NCBI GenBank assembly: GCA_026419515.1
Contig: JANZZG010000031.1
Coordinates: 1-35,050, forward strand
Origin: Methylophilaceae bacterium
Lineage (GTDB): Bacteria > Pseudomonadota > Gammaproteobacteria > Burkholderiales > Methylophilaceae
Reading direction: 5' to 3'
Length of the DNA: 35,050 nt
Under the pieces are notes generated by a model. That model made no database searches. It saw only the letters and a list, made by a program, of their open reading frames with translations, and was not told where the DNA came from. Position 1 is the stretch's first letter. Each line of letters begins with the position of its first letter. Shown in pieces: positions 1 to 9,213 of the stretch. The position numbers were made by a program, and so were the translations under genes.

Positions 1-5
1 ACGTC

Positions 6-305
6 ATGACGGTCTGGTTCGTTTCACGCCACGTGGGAGCCGTCGAATGGGCGCAGCGCCGCGGTATCCGCGTGGACCGCTGGGTGCCGCATCTGGAGGT
101 GTCCGATGTGGCCGCCGGCGACACGGTGATCGGTACACTACCGATCAACCTGGCCGCCGAGGTCTGCACACGTGGGGCAGTGTATCTCAATCTGTCGCTG
201 GAGCTGCCGCCCGAAGCCCGGGGGCGCGAGCTCACGGCAGACGAGCTGGACGCCTATGGGGCGCGCCTGGAACGTTACGTCATCCATAGAGAAAAAATGC
301 CATGA
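6..305 (+). CDS. csx16: Csx16 family CRISPR-associated protein (candidate ring nuclease)
   Basis: This 99-residue protein matches the small Csx16 (VVA1548) family found only beside type III CRISPR-Cas genes. Visible hallmarks are the N-terminal VWFVSRHxGAxEW block (residues 3-15), the GDxVIGTLPxxLA block (38-50) and the C-terminal YLNLxLELPxxxRGxELT stretch (60-77). The length fits the family. Comparative work on CARF systems places Csx16 among candidate ring nucleases that degrade cyclic oligoadenylate, so the likely role is to end the type III alarm signal; this is inference here. The gene's stop overlaps the next start by four bases (ATGA at 302-305), so the two are probably coupled in translation. 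The start at base 6 leaves too little upstream sequence to judge a ribosome site. Confidence 0.85.
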   Translation: MTVWFVSRHVGAVEWAQRRGIRVDRWVPHLEVSDVAAGDTVIGTLPINLAAEVCTRGAVYLNLSLELPPEARGRELTADELDAYGARLERYVIHREKMP

Positions 306-1438
306 GTCGATTCGATGCGCATGTCTTACTGGTCTCGGAACAGGCCGCTCCCAATCTGCTGCCGGCACTCGACCCCGAGCTCAAGCCGAAATCCGTGATT
401 CTCTTCGTCAGCAGCAAGATGGAAAGGCGCGCCGCTGCGCTGGAAACGGTTTTTCGGGAAAACGGCATCAAGGTGGAACGTCAGCCGATCGCGGACGAGC
501 ACGATTTTTGGCGGATGTCCGAGGAGATGCTGGAAACCGCCACCCGCTATAAAAATCTCAGTATTGCGCTCAACCTGACCGGCGGCACCAAGCTGATGGC
601 GCTGGTCGCGCAGTCCGTCGCTGTTACTGCGGGGTGGTCCATGTTCTATGTAGATCTCGATACGGACGAGGCCATCTGGCTGGGTAAAAATTCCTCGCGC
701 CAGAGGCTCGCTCAACAATTGAGACTGCGGCATTATCTCAAAGCCTACGGATTCTCGACCAAAGATATCCCAAGGCCGGCCGCCGAGCCGCGCCACCGAG
801 ACCTTTGCGCGACGCTGGTGCAAAACGTGAGCGCCTTTGAAAGGCCGCTCGGGCAGCTGAACTGGCTGGCCCAGAAAGCGGAACAGAACGGTACGCTCGA
901 AATCGAGATGGACGAGGCCCAGCGCGACTCACGCGGGCTGGAAGCACTGCTGCGCAACTTTGAGGATGCCGGGGTGCTCAAGGTCAACCAGGGCAGGGTC
1001 GTTTTTACAAATGAAAAAGAGAGGGCCTTCGCCAACGGCGGCTGGCTGGAAGATTACGTTTACAGAACCGTGGAAGGCCTGCATGGGGTATTGGATATCC
1101 GCGACAAAGCGCTCAATCTCGAAATCACCGACCCCAATGGCGTCAAAAACGAATTCGATGTGGTTTTTCTCGCCCGCAACCGGTTGTTCGTGATCGAATG
1201 CAAAACGAGCCGCATGAATCTCGAACAGTCCGACAAAGCCAACAATGCCCTGTTCAAACTGGCCGAAAACTGCCGGCGGGTGGGCGGCCTCGGCACACGC
1301 GGCATGTTTGCCACTTACCGGGGGCTGGAAGAAGCGGAAAAGCGGCTGGCTAAGGCGCTCAACATCGAAGTGGTGGCGGGAAGGGATCTGGCACGTCTCG
1401 ATGAGCGGCTGAAAAGCTGGTGCAATGTTTCGAAGTGA
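302..1438 (+). CDS. can2: Can2/Card1-like CARF-domain nuclease (DUF1887 type)
   Basis: The 378-residue protein has the layout of Can2/Card1 type III effectors. An N-terminal CARF domain (about 1-150) carries VLLVSEQAAPNLLPAL (8-23) and the signature NLTGGTKLM (91-99) that lines the cyclic-oligoadenylate pocket. A linker or winged-helix segment (about 165-245) follows. The C-terminal PD-(D/E)xK nuclease fold shows Glu250 in WLEDYVY, Asp286 in NEFDVVF, and Glu299 with Lys301 in IECKTS, so the catalytic core looks intact. Characterised family members are dimers that bind cA4 and then cut DNA and/or RNA, giving dormancy or abortive defence. The gene overlaps csx16 by four bases and the following small gene by up to fourteen, which supports one operon. 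The ligand and substrate in this organism are not visible from sequence. Confidence 0.9.
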   Translation: MSRFDAHVLLVSEQAAPNLLPALDPELKPKSVILFVSSKMERRAAALETVFRENGIKVERQPIADEHDFWRMSEEMLETATRYKNLSIALNLTGGTKLMALVAQSVAVTAGWSMFYVDLDTDEAIWLGKNSSRQRLAQQLRLRHYLKAYGFSTKDIPRPAAEPRHRDLCATLVQNVSAFERPLGQLNWLAQKAEQNGTLEIEMDEAQRDSRGLEALLRNFEDAGVLKVNQGRVVFTNEKERAFANGGWLEDYVYRTVEGLHGVLDIRDKALNLEITDPNGVKNEFDVVFLARNRLFVIECKTSRMNLEQSDKANNALFKLAENCRRVGGLGTRGMFATYRGLEEAEKRLAKALNIEVVAGRDLARLDERLKSWCNVSK

Positions 1439-1712
1439 TTTTTCGGAAAAAATCAAAATGAACCCCGTATCCGCCAAACCGGCAGTCAGCCGCATGGCAG
1501 CCTCATCGAGCCTTCAGGAAAAGGAGACGGTGCGTGCGTGGCTCCAGCACCTGCTGGAAATCAGGGATTCCGGTCTGCCTGTGACCCCAAAGGTCCGGCA
1601 TAGCCCGATCGCATCCGCCCACGATGGCGTCATGTTCTCGTTTGCCAACAGGCCGGTCAAGAAACCCAAACGCCTCGCCAGGGGCGAGCGAGGTCAGAAA
1701 GGCCGGGCATGA
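1425..1712 (+). CDS. Small unrecognised basic protein inside the type III CRISPR accessory operon
   Basis: I do not recognise this protein. The longest reading has 95 residues from ATG 1425; an in-frame ATG at 1458 would give 84, and another at 1495 is possible. A helical-looking middle (KETVRAWLQHLLEIRDSG) leads to a strongly basic C-terminus (VKKPKRLARGERGQKGR) that could touch nucleic acid. No signal peptide or membrane segment is seen. The gene fills the gap between two CARF genes exactly: it overlaps the can2 end (or follows it by 19 bases from the second start) and its stop overlaps the next start as ATGA at 1709-1712. That coupling is the main argument that it is real. It could be a cofactor, inhibitor or immunity protein of a neighbouring effector, but the sequence does not show which. 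Confidence 0.6.
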   Translation: MFRSDFSEKIKMNPVSAKPAVSRMAASSSLQEKETVRAWLQHLLEIRDSGLPVTPKVRHSPIASAHDGVMFSFANRPVKKPKRLARGERGQKGRA

Positions 1713-2815
1713 TCGACCCCCAGTCTTATCCACGCCGTATCCTGCTCGCCGTCACGGGTTTGTCGCCGCAGGTAGTGACGGAGACGCTCTACGCGCTGAC
1801 GGTGGCGCAAACGCCCCCTTTTTCGCCCACCGAAATCCACCTTTTGACTACCGCCGAGGGTGCGCGCATGGCGCGTACCGCGCTGCTACACCCGGACGGT
1901 GGGCAATTCCATGCGTTGCTCGCGGATTGGCCACAAGTAGGAACACCCCATTTCGACGAATCGTGCATCCATGTCATCACCGGGCCCGACGGCATGCCAC
2001 TGTCCGACATCCGTACACCGGAACAGAACGCAGCCGCGGCCGACGCCATCACTGCCCGGGTGGCCGAACTGACGGCGGATGAAAACAGCGCCCTGCATGT
2101 CTCGATTGCCGGCGGGCGCAAAACCATGGGGTTCTACCTGGGCTACGCGTTTTCGCTGTTTGCTCGGCCACAGGACAGGCTATCCCATGTGCTGGTTTCC
2201 GCACCCTTCGAATCCCACCCGGAGTTTTTTTATCCGCCCCGCTCGCCACGCCGCCTGGCCACGCGCGATGGCGGCCACATCGATACGGCCGATGCCGAGG
2301 TGACACTGGCCGACATTCCCTTCGTGCGTCTGCGCCACGGCCTGCCGGAGGTGTTGTTGAAAGGTATGGCGACTTTCAGCGAAACCGTGGCCGCGCTGCA
2401 GAAATCCTTTGCACCGCCTCAACTGGAAATCGATTGGAAAAACCGGCGTGTGGTCTGCGGCGGCACGCCGGTCACCATGCCGCGGCAGATCTTTGCCTGG
2501 TATGCCTGGCATGCGCATCGCCGGGCCAACCTGGATGATCCCTTCATCCACTGGCGCGACATCGATCCCAACGATTTTCTCGACATCTACGCCAAAGTGG
2601 CGGGCAAGTGCTCCGCCGCGTATGAAAAAATCGCGCAGCAGCTTCCTGGAGACATGGAACAGTTCTTCCAGCAAAAAAATGCCAAAGCCAACCGCGCCTT
2701 GATCACGGCGCTGGGTCATGCCGCATCGCCTTATCTGATCACCGCCACGGGCAAGCGGCCGTATTCGCGTCACGGTCTTGCGCTGCCACGCCAGGCCATC
2801 CGATGGGTAACGTGA
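1709..2815 (+). CDS. CARF protein of the Cas_NE0113 family (labelled ring nuclease Csm6)
   Basis: The 368-residue protein opens with the family signature ILLAVTGLSPQVVTETLYAL (11-30), has a second CARF block HVSIAGGRKTMGFYLGYAF (130-148), and a PEFFYPP segment (171-177). These define the Cas_NE0113 family, first named from Nitrosomonas and called Csm6 in many annotations. The C-terminal part (about 240-368) reads like a winged-helix domain (IDWKNRRVVCGGTPVTMPRQ and a terminal wing-like strand), not clearly like a HEPN RNase. One R-x4-H string (Arg350-His355) exists but lies in the wing-like segment. A CARF plus winged-helix layout resembles stand-alone ring nucleases, so cleavage of cyclic oligoadenylate and HEPN-type RNA cleavage both remain possible. 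It is the last gene of the CRISPR run; no terminator is visible before dapD. Confidence 0.85.
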   Translation: MIDPQSYPRRILLAVTGLSPQVVTETLYALTVAQTPPFSPTEIHLLTTAEGARMARTALLHPDGGQFHALLADWPQVGTPHFDESCIHVITGPDGMPLSDIRTPEQNAAAADAITARVAELTADENSALHVSIAGGRKTMGFYLGYAFSLFARPQDRLSHVLVSAPFESHPEFFYPPRSPRRLATRDGGHIDTADAEVTLADIPFVRLRHGLPEVLLKGMATFSETVAALQKSFAPPQLEIDWKNRRVVCGGTPVTMPRQIFAWYAWHAHRRANLDDPFIHWRDIDPNDFLDIYAKVAGKCSAAYEKIAQQLPGDMEQFFQQKNAKANRALITALGHAASPYLITATGKRPYSRHGLALPRQAIRWVT

Positions 2816-2838
2816 CATGGGATGAGAGATCGGATGTT

Positions 2839-2867
2839 TTTACGCAGGCTGCGCAACCGAGTAAAAT
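2839..2867 (+). promoter_or_regulatory. Candidate sigma70 promoter of dapD
   Basis: A -35-like TTTACG (2839-2844) and a -10-like TAAAAT (2862-2867) are separated by 17 bases. They lie 29 bases upstream of the dapD start, in the short gap after the CRISPR operon. This would let dapD be expressed independently of the defence genes. It is a pattern match only. Confidence 0.45.
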
Positions 2868-2896
2868 TTCCGACTTCATAGCCTTAAGGAAGCATC

Positions 2897-3724
2897 ATGC
2901 AGCAACTGCAATCTCTCATCGAAACCGCATACGAGAACCGCGCCGACATCACCCCCGCCAATGCCAGCAAAGAGCTCAAGGAGGCCGTCGCCACGGTACT
3001 GTCCGAGCTGGACGCCGGCCGCCTGCGGGTCGCCACGCGCATCCCGGGAACCCAGCAGTGGGAAACCCATCAGTGGATCAAAAAGGCGGTGCTGCTGTCC
3101 TTCCGTCTGGAAGACAACAAGATGTCGGGCGCCGGCTACACCCACTTTTTCGACAAGGTGCCATCCAAGTTCGCGCATTTTTCGGAAGCCGACTTCCGCG
3201 CCGGCGGCTATCGCGTGGTGCCCAACGCCATGGTGCGGCGCGGCGCCTTCATCGGCAGAAACGTGGTGCTGATGCCATCCTATGTCAATATCGGCGCTTA
3301 TGTGGACGAGGGCACCATGGTGGATACCTGGGCTACGGTCGGCTCCTGCGCGCAGATCGGCAGGAACGTGCACCTGTCCGGGGGGGTGGGCATCGGCGGG
3401 GTGCTGGAACCGGTGCAGGCCAGTCCTACCATCATCGGCGACAACTGCTTCATCGGTGCCCGTTCGGAAGTGGTGGAAGGCGTGGTGGTGGAAGATAACT
3501 GCGTGATTTCCATGGGCGTCTATATCGGCCAGTCCACCAAGATCTACGACCGCGAAACCGGCGAAATCCATTATGGCCGCGTGCCGGCCGGCTCGGGGGT
3601 GGTGAGTGGCAACCTGCCTTCCAAGGATGGCAAATATAGCCTCTATTGCGCGGTGATCGTCAAGAAGGTGGACGAAAAAACGCTCTCCAAGGTTGGCATC
3701 AATGAACTGCTGAGAGGAATTTGA
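2897..3724 (+). CDS. dapD: 2,3,4,5-tetrahydropyridine-2,6-dicarboxylate N-succinyltransferase
   Basis: DapD transfers succinyl from succinyl-CoA to tetrahydrodipicolinate in the succinylase branch of diaminopimelate and lysine synthesis in the cytoplasm. The 275-residue length is typical. An N-terminal helical domain (1-100) is followed by a left-handed beta-helix with hexapeptide repeats (about 110-225), for example [20 protein letters not shown] and [14 protein letters not shown], and a C-terminal strand ending NELLRGI. A Shine-Dalgarno AAGGA at 2886-2890 supports the start. The stop TGA overlaps an ATG at 3724. The last 50 bases of the gene are duplicated 143 bases downstream. The sister enzyme DapE is encoded three real genes later. 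Confidence 0.97.
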   Translation: MQQLQSLIETAYENRADITPANASKELKEAVATVLSELDAGRLRVATRIPGTQQWETHQWIKKAVLLSFRLEDNKMSGAGYTHFFDKVPSKFAHFSEADFRAGGYRVVPNAMVRRGAFIGRNVVLMPSYVNIGAYVDEGTMVDTWATVGSCAQIGRNVHLSGGVGIGGVLEPVQASPTIIGDNCFIGARSEVVEGVVVEDNCVISMGVYIGQSTKIYDRETGEIHYGRVPAGSGVVSGNLPSKDGKYSLYCAVIVKKVDEKTLSKVGINELLRGI

Positions 3725-3736
3725 TGACCTTTGCAC
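3675..3736 (+). repeat. Direct repeat copy 1 (dapD 3' end, SD and start codon)
   Basis: These 62 bases cover the last 50 bases of dapD with its stop, an AGAGGA ribosome site and the following ATGACCTTTGCAC. They recur at 3818-3879 with one difference (A3706 versus G3849). The offset between copies is 143 bases. Confidence 0.95.
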
Positions 3737-3867
3737 TCCAGGTTCGCAAAGAGCGTTTTTCGGCGCAGGCTAACCTTGGCCCCGCCAAGGTTAAGCCGCT
3801 TGGCGGCGGCCGTAGCCAAAAAACGCTCTCCAAGGTTGGCATCAATGAGCTGCTGAGAGGAATTTGA
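3724..3867 (+). CDS. 47-codon reading frame created by the dapD-tail duplication
   Basis: A frame opens at ATG 3724, overlapping the dapD stop, and runs through the inserted 81 bases into the second copy of the dapD tail. It ends at TGA 3865-3867, again overlapping the ATG of the Uma2 gene. It would encode 47 residues that begin [12 protein letters not shown] and end with the DapD C-terminus [15 protein letters not shown]. The duplicated AGAGGA site lies six bases before the ATG, so translation is plausible. It has no recognisable function. It may be an accident of the duplication that happens to keep the ribosome moving between dapD and the Uma2 gene. Confidence 0.3.
   Translation: MTFALQVRKERFSAQANLGPAKVKPLGGGRSQKTLSKVGINELLRGI
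3750..3829. repeat. Nested inverted repeats in the segment inserted between dapD copies
   Basis: An outer pair of arms (AGAGCGTTTTT at 3750-3760 and AAAAACGCTCT at 3819-3829) encloses an inner perfect 10-bp hairpin with a CCC loop (TAACCTTGGC at 3771-3780 and GCCAAGGTTA at 3784-3793). The right outer arm is itself part of the duplicated dapD tail. The structure resembles a small palindromic element or a template-switch product. No transposase or target-site duplication of classical kind is seen. Confidence 0.75.
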
Positions 3868-3879
3868 TGACCTTTGCAC
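3818..3879 (+). repeat. Direct repeat copy 2 (dapD 3' end, SD and start codon of the Uma2 gene)
   Basis: This is the second copy of the 62-base repeat. It now supplies the ribosome site (AGAGGA) and the ATG (3867) of the Uma2 gene, and the first residues MTFA of that protein are encoded inside it. Confidence 0.95.
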
Positions 3880-4426
3880 AAACCCGACCTGCCACTTACG
3901 AGGATTTGTTCGATCTGCCGGAAAACATCGTGGGCGAGATCGTGAACGGCCGCCTGGTCACGCACCCGCGCCCGGCGCCACGGCATGCCCGTGCCTACTC
4001 AGCCCTCGGTGGCCACATCTGGGGTCCTTTCGACCGCGGACAGGGTGGGCCGGGGGGCTGGTGGATACTGGACGAGCCAGAGCTGCATCTCGATGCCGAC
4101 ATTCTGGTGCCCGACCTCGCCGGCTGGAAGCGCGAGCGCATGCCCGAATTGCCCGACACCGCCTGGTTTTCCCTGGCGCCCGACTGGGTGTGCGAAATCC
4201 TCTCGCCCGCAACCGCCCAGTGCGACCGCGCCGAAAAACTCCCACTGTATGCCCGCCACGGTGTCAAACACACCTGGCTGGTGGATCCCGATCTCAAGAC
4301 ACTGGAGGTGTTCGAAAACCGTGGCGGCAAGTGGCTGCTGCTCACCGTGCTGGAGAACGACGCACCGGTCAGCCAGCCGCCGTTCGACGCCATTTCGTTC
4401 GATTTGTCTTCGCTATGGGCGGAATG

Positions 4427-4427
<1 letters not shown>
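3867..4427 (+). CDS. Uma2-family (DUF820) PD-(D/E)xK nuclease-like protein
   Basis: The 186-residue protein has the Uma2 fold pattern: an N-terminal GEIVNGRLV (23-31), DADILVPDLAGW (76-87) giving the motif Asp83, VCEILSP (108-114) giving Glu110, then DRAEKLPLYARHGVKHTWLVDP (120-141). These match the restriction-endonuclease-like core of the family. Members are common in cyanobacteria and scattered in other phyla, and their biological role is unsettled. The ATG at 3867 is preferred; a TTG immediately before it (3864) is also in frame. The gene sits inside a conserved lysine-biosynthesis cluster, just after the duplicated dapD tail, which suggests it is an accessory insertion. Its stop overlaps the start of the next gene (TGATG). 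Confidence 0.85.
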
Positions 4428-6806
<2,379 letters not shown>

Positions 6807-6932
6807 GCCCGGCCGGAAGGCGGCGTTGCGTCGTTTCTTCGCCGAACGTCTCGCTGGGCCTCGGGCTTGCTCCTCGCGCGTAGGCTTCAAGCCGCTCGCA
6901 GTGGTTTTTCCGCATCCGCCCGATGTGATCCG

Positions 6933-7886
6933 TCAGCGCGCACTGCGCTTGGGTCGGGTTGCTTTCGTCAACGCAGATTTGGGCCGTGGCGTAAACGGTT
7001 GACCAACTTGCTTCCTTTCACGCTCCGACATCTTGCGCCGTAGGATGCCGTGCGGCACCGGTAGACCTGCCCAGACCAGCAGCTCACGCACCTGTTCGTC
7101 ATCCAACGCCATCATCTGGCCACGCTTCAATCGCGGTGGCAGACTGATAGGGCCGAAACGCACCCGCATCAGCCGGCTCACCGTCAGACCGACGGCCTCG
7201 AACATCCGGCGCACCTCACGGTTGCGTCCCTCGCGCAAGATCACCTGATACCAGTGGTTGATGCCCTCGCCGCCACGGTCCTGGATCGCATCGAAAGCGG
7301 CCCTGCCGTCTTCCAGTTCGATCCCCTCGGTGAGCTGTCGCAGCTGTGCTTCGCTCAACGTGCCCATGACGCGCACGGCATATTCACGCTCGACCGCGTA
7401 ACGCGGATGCATGAAGCGGTTGGCCAATTCCCCCGAAGTAGTGAAGATCATCAACCCCGATGAATTGATGTCCAGCCGCCCGACCGATATCCACTTCGCC
7501 CCGCGGATGTGGGGCAGCTTTTCGAACACCGTGGGACGCTGCTGCGGGTCGTCCTGGCTGACGATCTCGCCTTCCAGCTTGTGGTAGATGAGCACGCGCG
7601 GTAATCGTGGTTCCATGTGCAACCGGACGATGCGTTTGTCGATGCGCACCACGTCACCCGCCTTCACCGACATGCCCAGCCTGGCCGGCTGACCATTGAC
7701 GGTGACTCGTCCACTTTCGATCAGCGCTTCCATGTCTCGGCGGGATCCCAGCCCGGACAGCGCCAGTACTTTCTGCAAACGTTGCGGCGAGGAAGGCGTG
7801 CCCTGGCTGCGAGCATCGCCCACCGCCCGACGTGGGGAGCTCATCGATACTTTCTTGGGTCGAAGGGGGGTGCGTCTGTCGTTCAT
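6933..7886 (-). CDS. rluB: 23S rRNA pseudouridine(2605) synthase RluB
   Basis: The 317-residue protein carries an S4 RNA-binding domain (about residues 38-85, SGLGSRRDMEALIESGRVTV) and an RsuA-family synthase domain. Its catalytic aspartate lies in VGRLDINSSGLMIFT, with REGRNREVRRMFEAVG further on. The C-terminus is a short basic tail rich in lysine and arginine, as is common in RluB. In E. coli the enzyme modifies U2605 near the peptidyl transferase centre. It is the last gene of a leftward run; its start overlaps the scpB stop (ATGA at 7883-7886). An internal ATG at codon 13 is an alternative start. Confidence 0.94.
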   Translation of the reverse strand: MNDRRTPLRPKKVSMSSPRRAVGDARSQGTPSSPQRLQKVLALSGLGSRRDMEALIESGRVTVNGQPARLGMSVKAGDVVRIDKRIVRLHMEPRLPRVLIYHKLEGEIVSQDDPQQRPTVFEKLPHIRGAKWISVGRLDINSSGLMIFTTSGELANRFMHPRYAVEREYAVRVMGTLSEAQLRQLTEGIELEDGRAAFDAIQDRGGEGINHWYQVILREGRNREVRRMFEAVGLTVSRLMRVRFGPISLPPRLKRGQMMALDDEQVRELLVWAGLPVPHGILRRKMSERERKQVGQPFTPRPKSALTKATRPKRSAR

Positions 7887-8434
7887 GAGTCAAAGCCAAA
7901 TTCCTGTTGAGCAACCGACGGCAAAGGGGGCAATTCCTCCAGCGAGCGCAGGTTGAAGTCATCGAGAAAAGTCTTGGTCGTGGCATACAAAGATGGCCGG
8001 CCAGGTACATCGCGCTGCCCCACGACATCGATCCAGCCGCGCTCCAGCAGCGTGCGCAAGACGTTCTGGTTCACCGCCACGCCGCGGATTTCCTCGATGT
8101 CGCCACGCGTCACCGGTTGCCGGTAAGCGATGATCGCCAGCGTTTCCATCACTGCGCGCGAATAACGTTGTGGCCGTTCCGGCTGCAAGCGCGCAAGAAA
8201 AGGCACATACTGCGGCCGTGCCTGGAAACGCCAGCCACTCGCCACCTGGACCAGCTCCAGCGTACGCCCTTCCCAGTCGGATTTCAATTCGTCGAGCAAC
8301 ATGCGCAGGGTGGCACGCTCCACGCGGGTTTCAAACAAGCGCTGCAGATCATCCAGGGAAAGCGGCTCGGGGCTGGTCAGCAAGGCCACTTCCAATACCG
8401 CTTTCATTTTTTGCACGGAATATGGTTCGGCCAT
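7883..8434 (-). CDS. scpB: Segregation and condensation protein B
   Basis: ScpB is the winged-helix subunit of the SMC-ScpA-ScpB condensin that organises and segregates the chromosome. The 183-residue protein shows two winged-helix halves: KAVLEVALLTSPEPLSLDDL near the N-terminus and the family signature METLAIIAYRQPVTRGDIEEIRGV in the middle, then RDVPGRPSLYATTKTFLDDF. The start at 8434 is chosen because the residues MAEPYSVQKMK begin the conserved part and a strong GGAGG site lies at the end of scpA. The scpA stop and scpB start share a base (TGATG). Confidence 0.95.
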   Translation of the reverse strand: MAEPYSVQKMKAVLEVALLTSPEPLSLDDLQRLFETRVERATLRMLLDELKSDWEGRTLELVQVASGWRFQARPQYVPFLARLQPERPQRYSRAVMETLAIIAYRQPVTRGDIEEIRGVAVNQNVLRTLLERGWIDVVGQRDVPGRPSLYATTKTFLDDFNLRSLEELPPLPSVAQQEFGFDS

Positions 8435-9213
8435 CACCCTCCTCCTACCGCTTCGACATGGATGGGCGCGAAGCTTGCCGATTGGGTAAGCCGCACCAGC
8501 CCCTCCCGCGCCAGCTCCAGCAGTGCCAGAAAACAAACCACCAGTTTGGATATCCCCTCGGCCGGATCGAACAGTGCGAAAAACTCCAGCGTGCCTTCCT
8601 GATGCAGCCGCCGCAGGATGATCGACATATGCTCCCGCACCGACAATTGCTCGCGCGTCACCCGATGATGGGCATAGTGTTTGGCGCGTTCCAGTATGGC
8701 ACGCCATGCTGCGATGAGATCGTCCAGACTGACATTGGGACGAGCATGCCGAGGCAGGGACTCATGGTACACATGCGCCACCACCAGTTCACGGCCCACT
8801 CGAGGAAGTGCATCGAGGCGCTGCGCGGCCAGCTTGATGGCTTCGTACTCGAGCAGACGTCGCACCAATTCGGCGCGTGGATCATCCTCATGCTCCATTT
8901 CGACCGCGGGGCGGGGCAACAACATACGCGACTTGATCTCGATGAGCGTGGCCGACATCAAGAGATAATCTGCTGCCAACTCCAGGTTACGGGCACGCAT
9001 CTCCTCCACATAATCCATGTATTGGCGGGTGAGTTCCGCCATGGGGATGTCCAGGATGTCCAGGTTGTGGCGGCGGATGAGGTAAAGCAGCAGGTCGAGC
9101 GGCCCTTCGAAAGTCTCCAGATAGACTTCCAGCGCATCCGGCGGGATATAGAGGTCCTGCGGCAATTCGGCGAGGGGTTCGCCGTGGATGCGGGCCTGGA
9201 CGTTGGCTAGCAT
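8434..9213 (-). CDS. scpA: Segregation and condensation protein A
   Basis: ScpA is the kleisin that bridges SMC heads. The 259-residue protein has the N-terminal signature LETFEGPLDLLLYLIRRHNLDILDIPMAELTRQY (about 33-66, listed by key residues EGPLDLLL and DILDI), then LAADYLLMSATLIEIKSRMLLP, and a C-terminal winged helix (about 205-250) that would bind the SMC cap. The start ATG at 9213 overlaps the trpS stop (TGATG). The scpA-scpB-rluB order is common in proteobacteria. Confidence 0.94.
   Translation of the reverse strand: MLANVQARIHGEPLAELPQDLYIPPDALEVYLETFEGPLDLLLYLIRRHNLDILDIPMAELTRQYMDYVEEMRARNLELAADYLLMSATLIEIKSRMLLPRPAVEMEHEDDPRAELVRRLLEYEAIKLAAQRLDALPRVGRELVVAHVYHESLPRHARPNVSLDDLIAAWRAILERAKHYAHHRVTREQLSVREHMSIILRRLHQEGTLEFFALFDPAEGISKLVVCFLALLELAREGLVRLTQSASFAPIHVEAVGGG

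Noticed and set aside
929-1495. Long minus-strand frame opposite the Can2-like gene
   Set aside because: It is antisense to a protein with clear CARF and nuclease motifs, has no recognisable domain, and is expected by chance at this base composition.
1709-2815. R-x4-H or R-x6-H strings at residues 56-61 and 153-160 as HEPN active sites
   Set aside because: Both lie within the CARF domain, where HEPN catalytic residues do not occur; they are chance matches.
3737-3817. Insertion sequence or CRISPR-like repeat
   Set aside because: The insert is only 81 bases, has no transposase, and is a single unit without regular spacers.
6807-6932. Small gene or terminator between prmB and rluB
   Set aside because: Short frames here lack ribosome sites or similarity, and no stem with a T-run was found; left unassigned.
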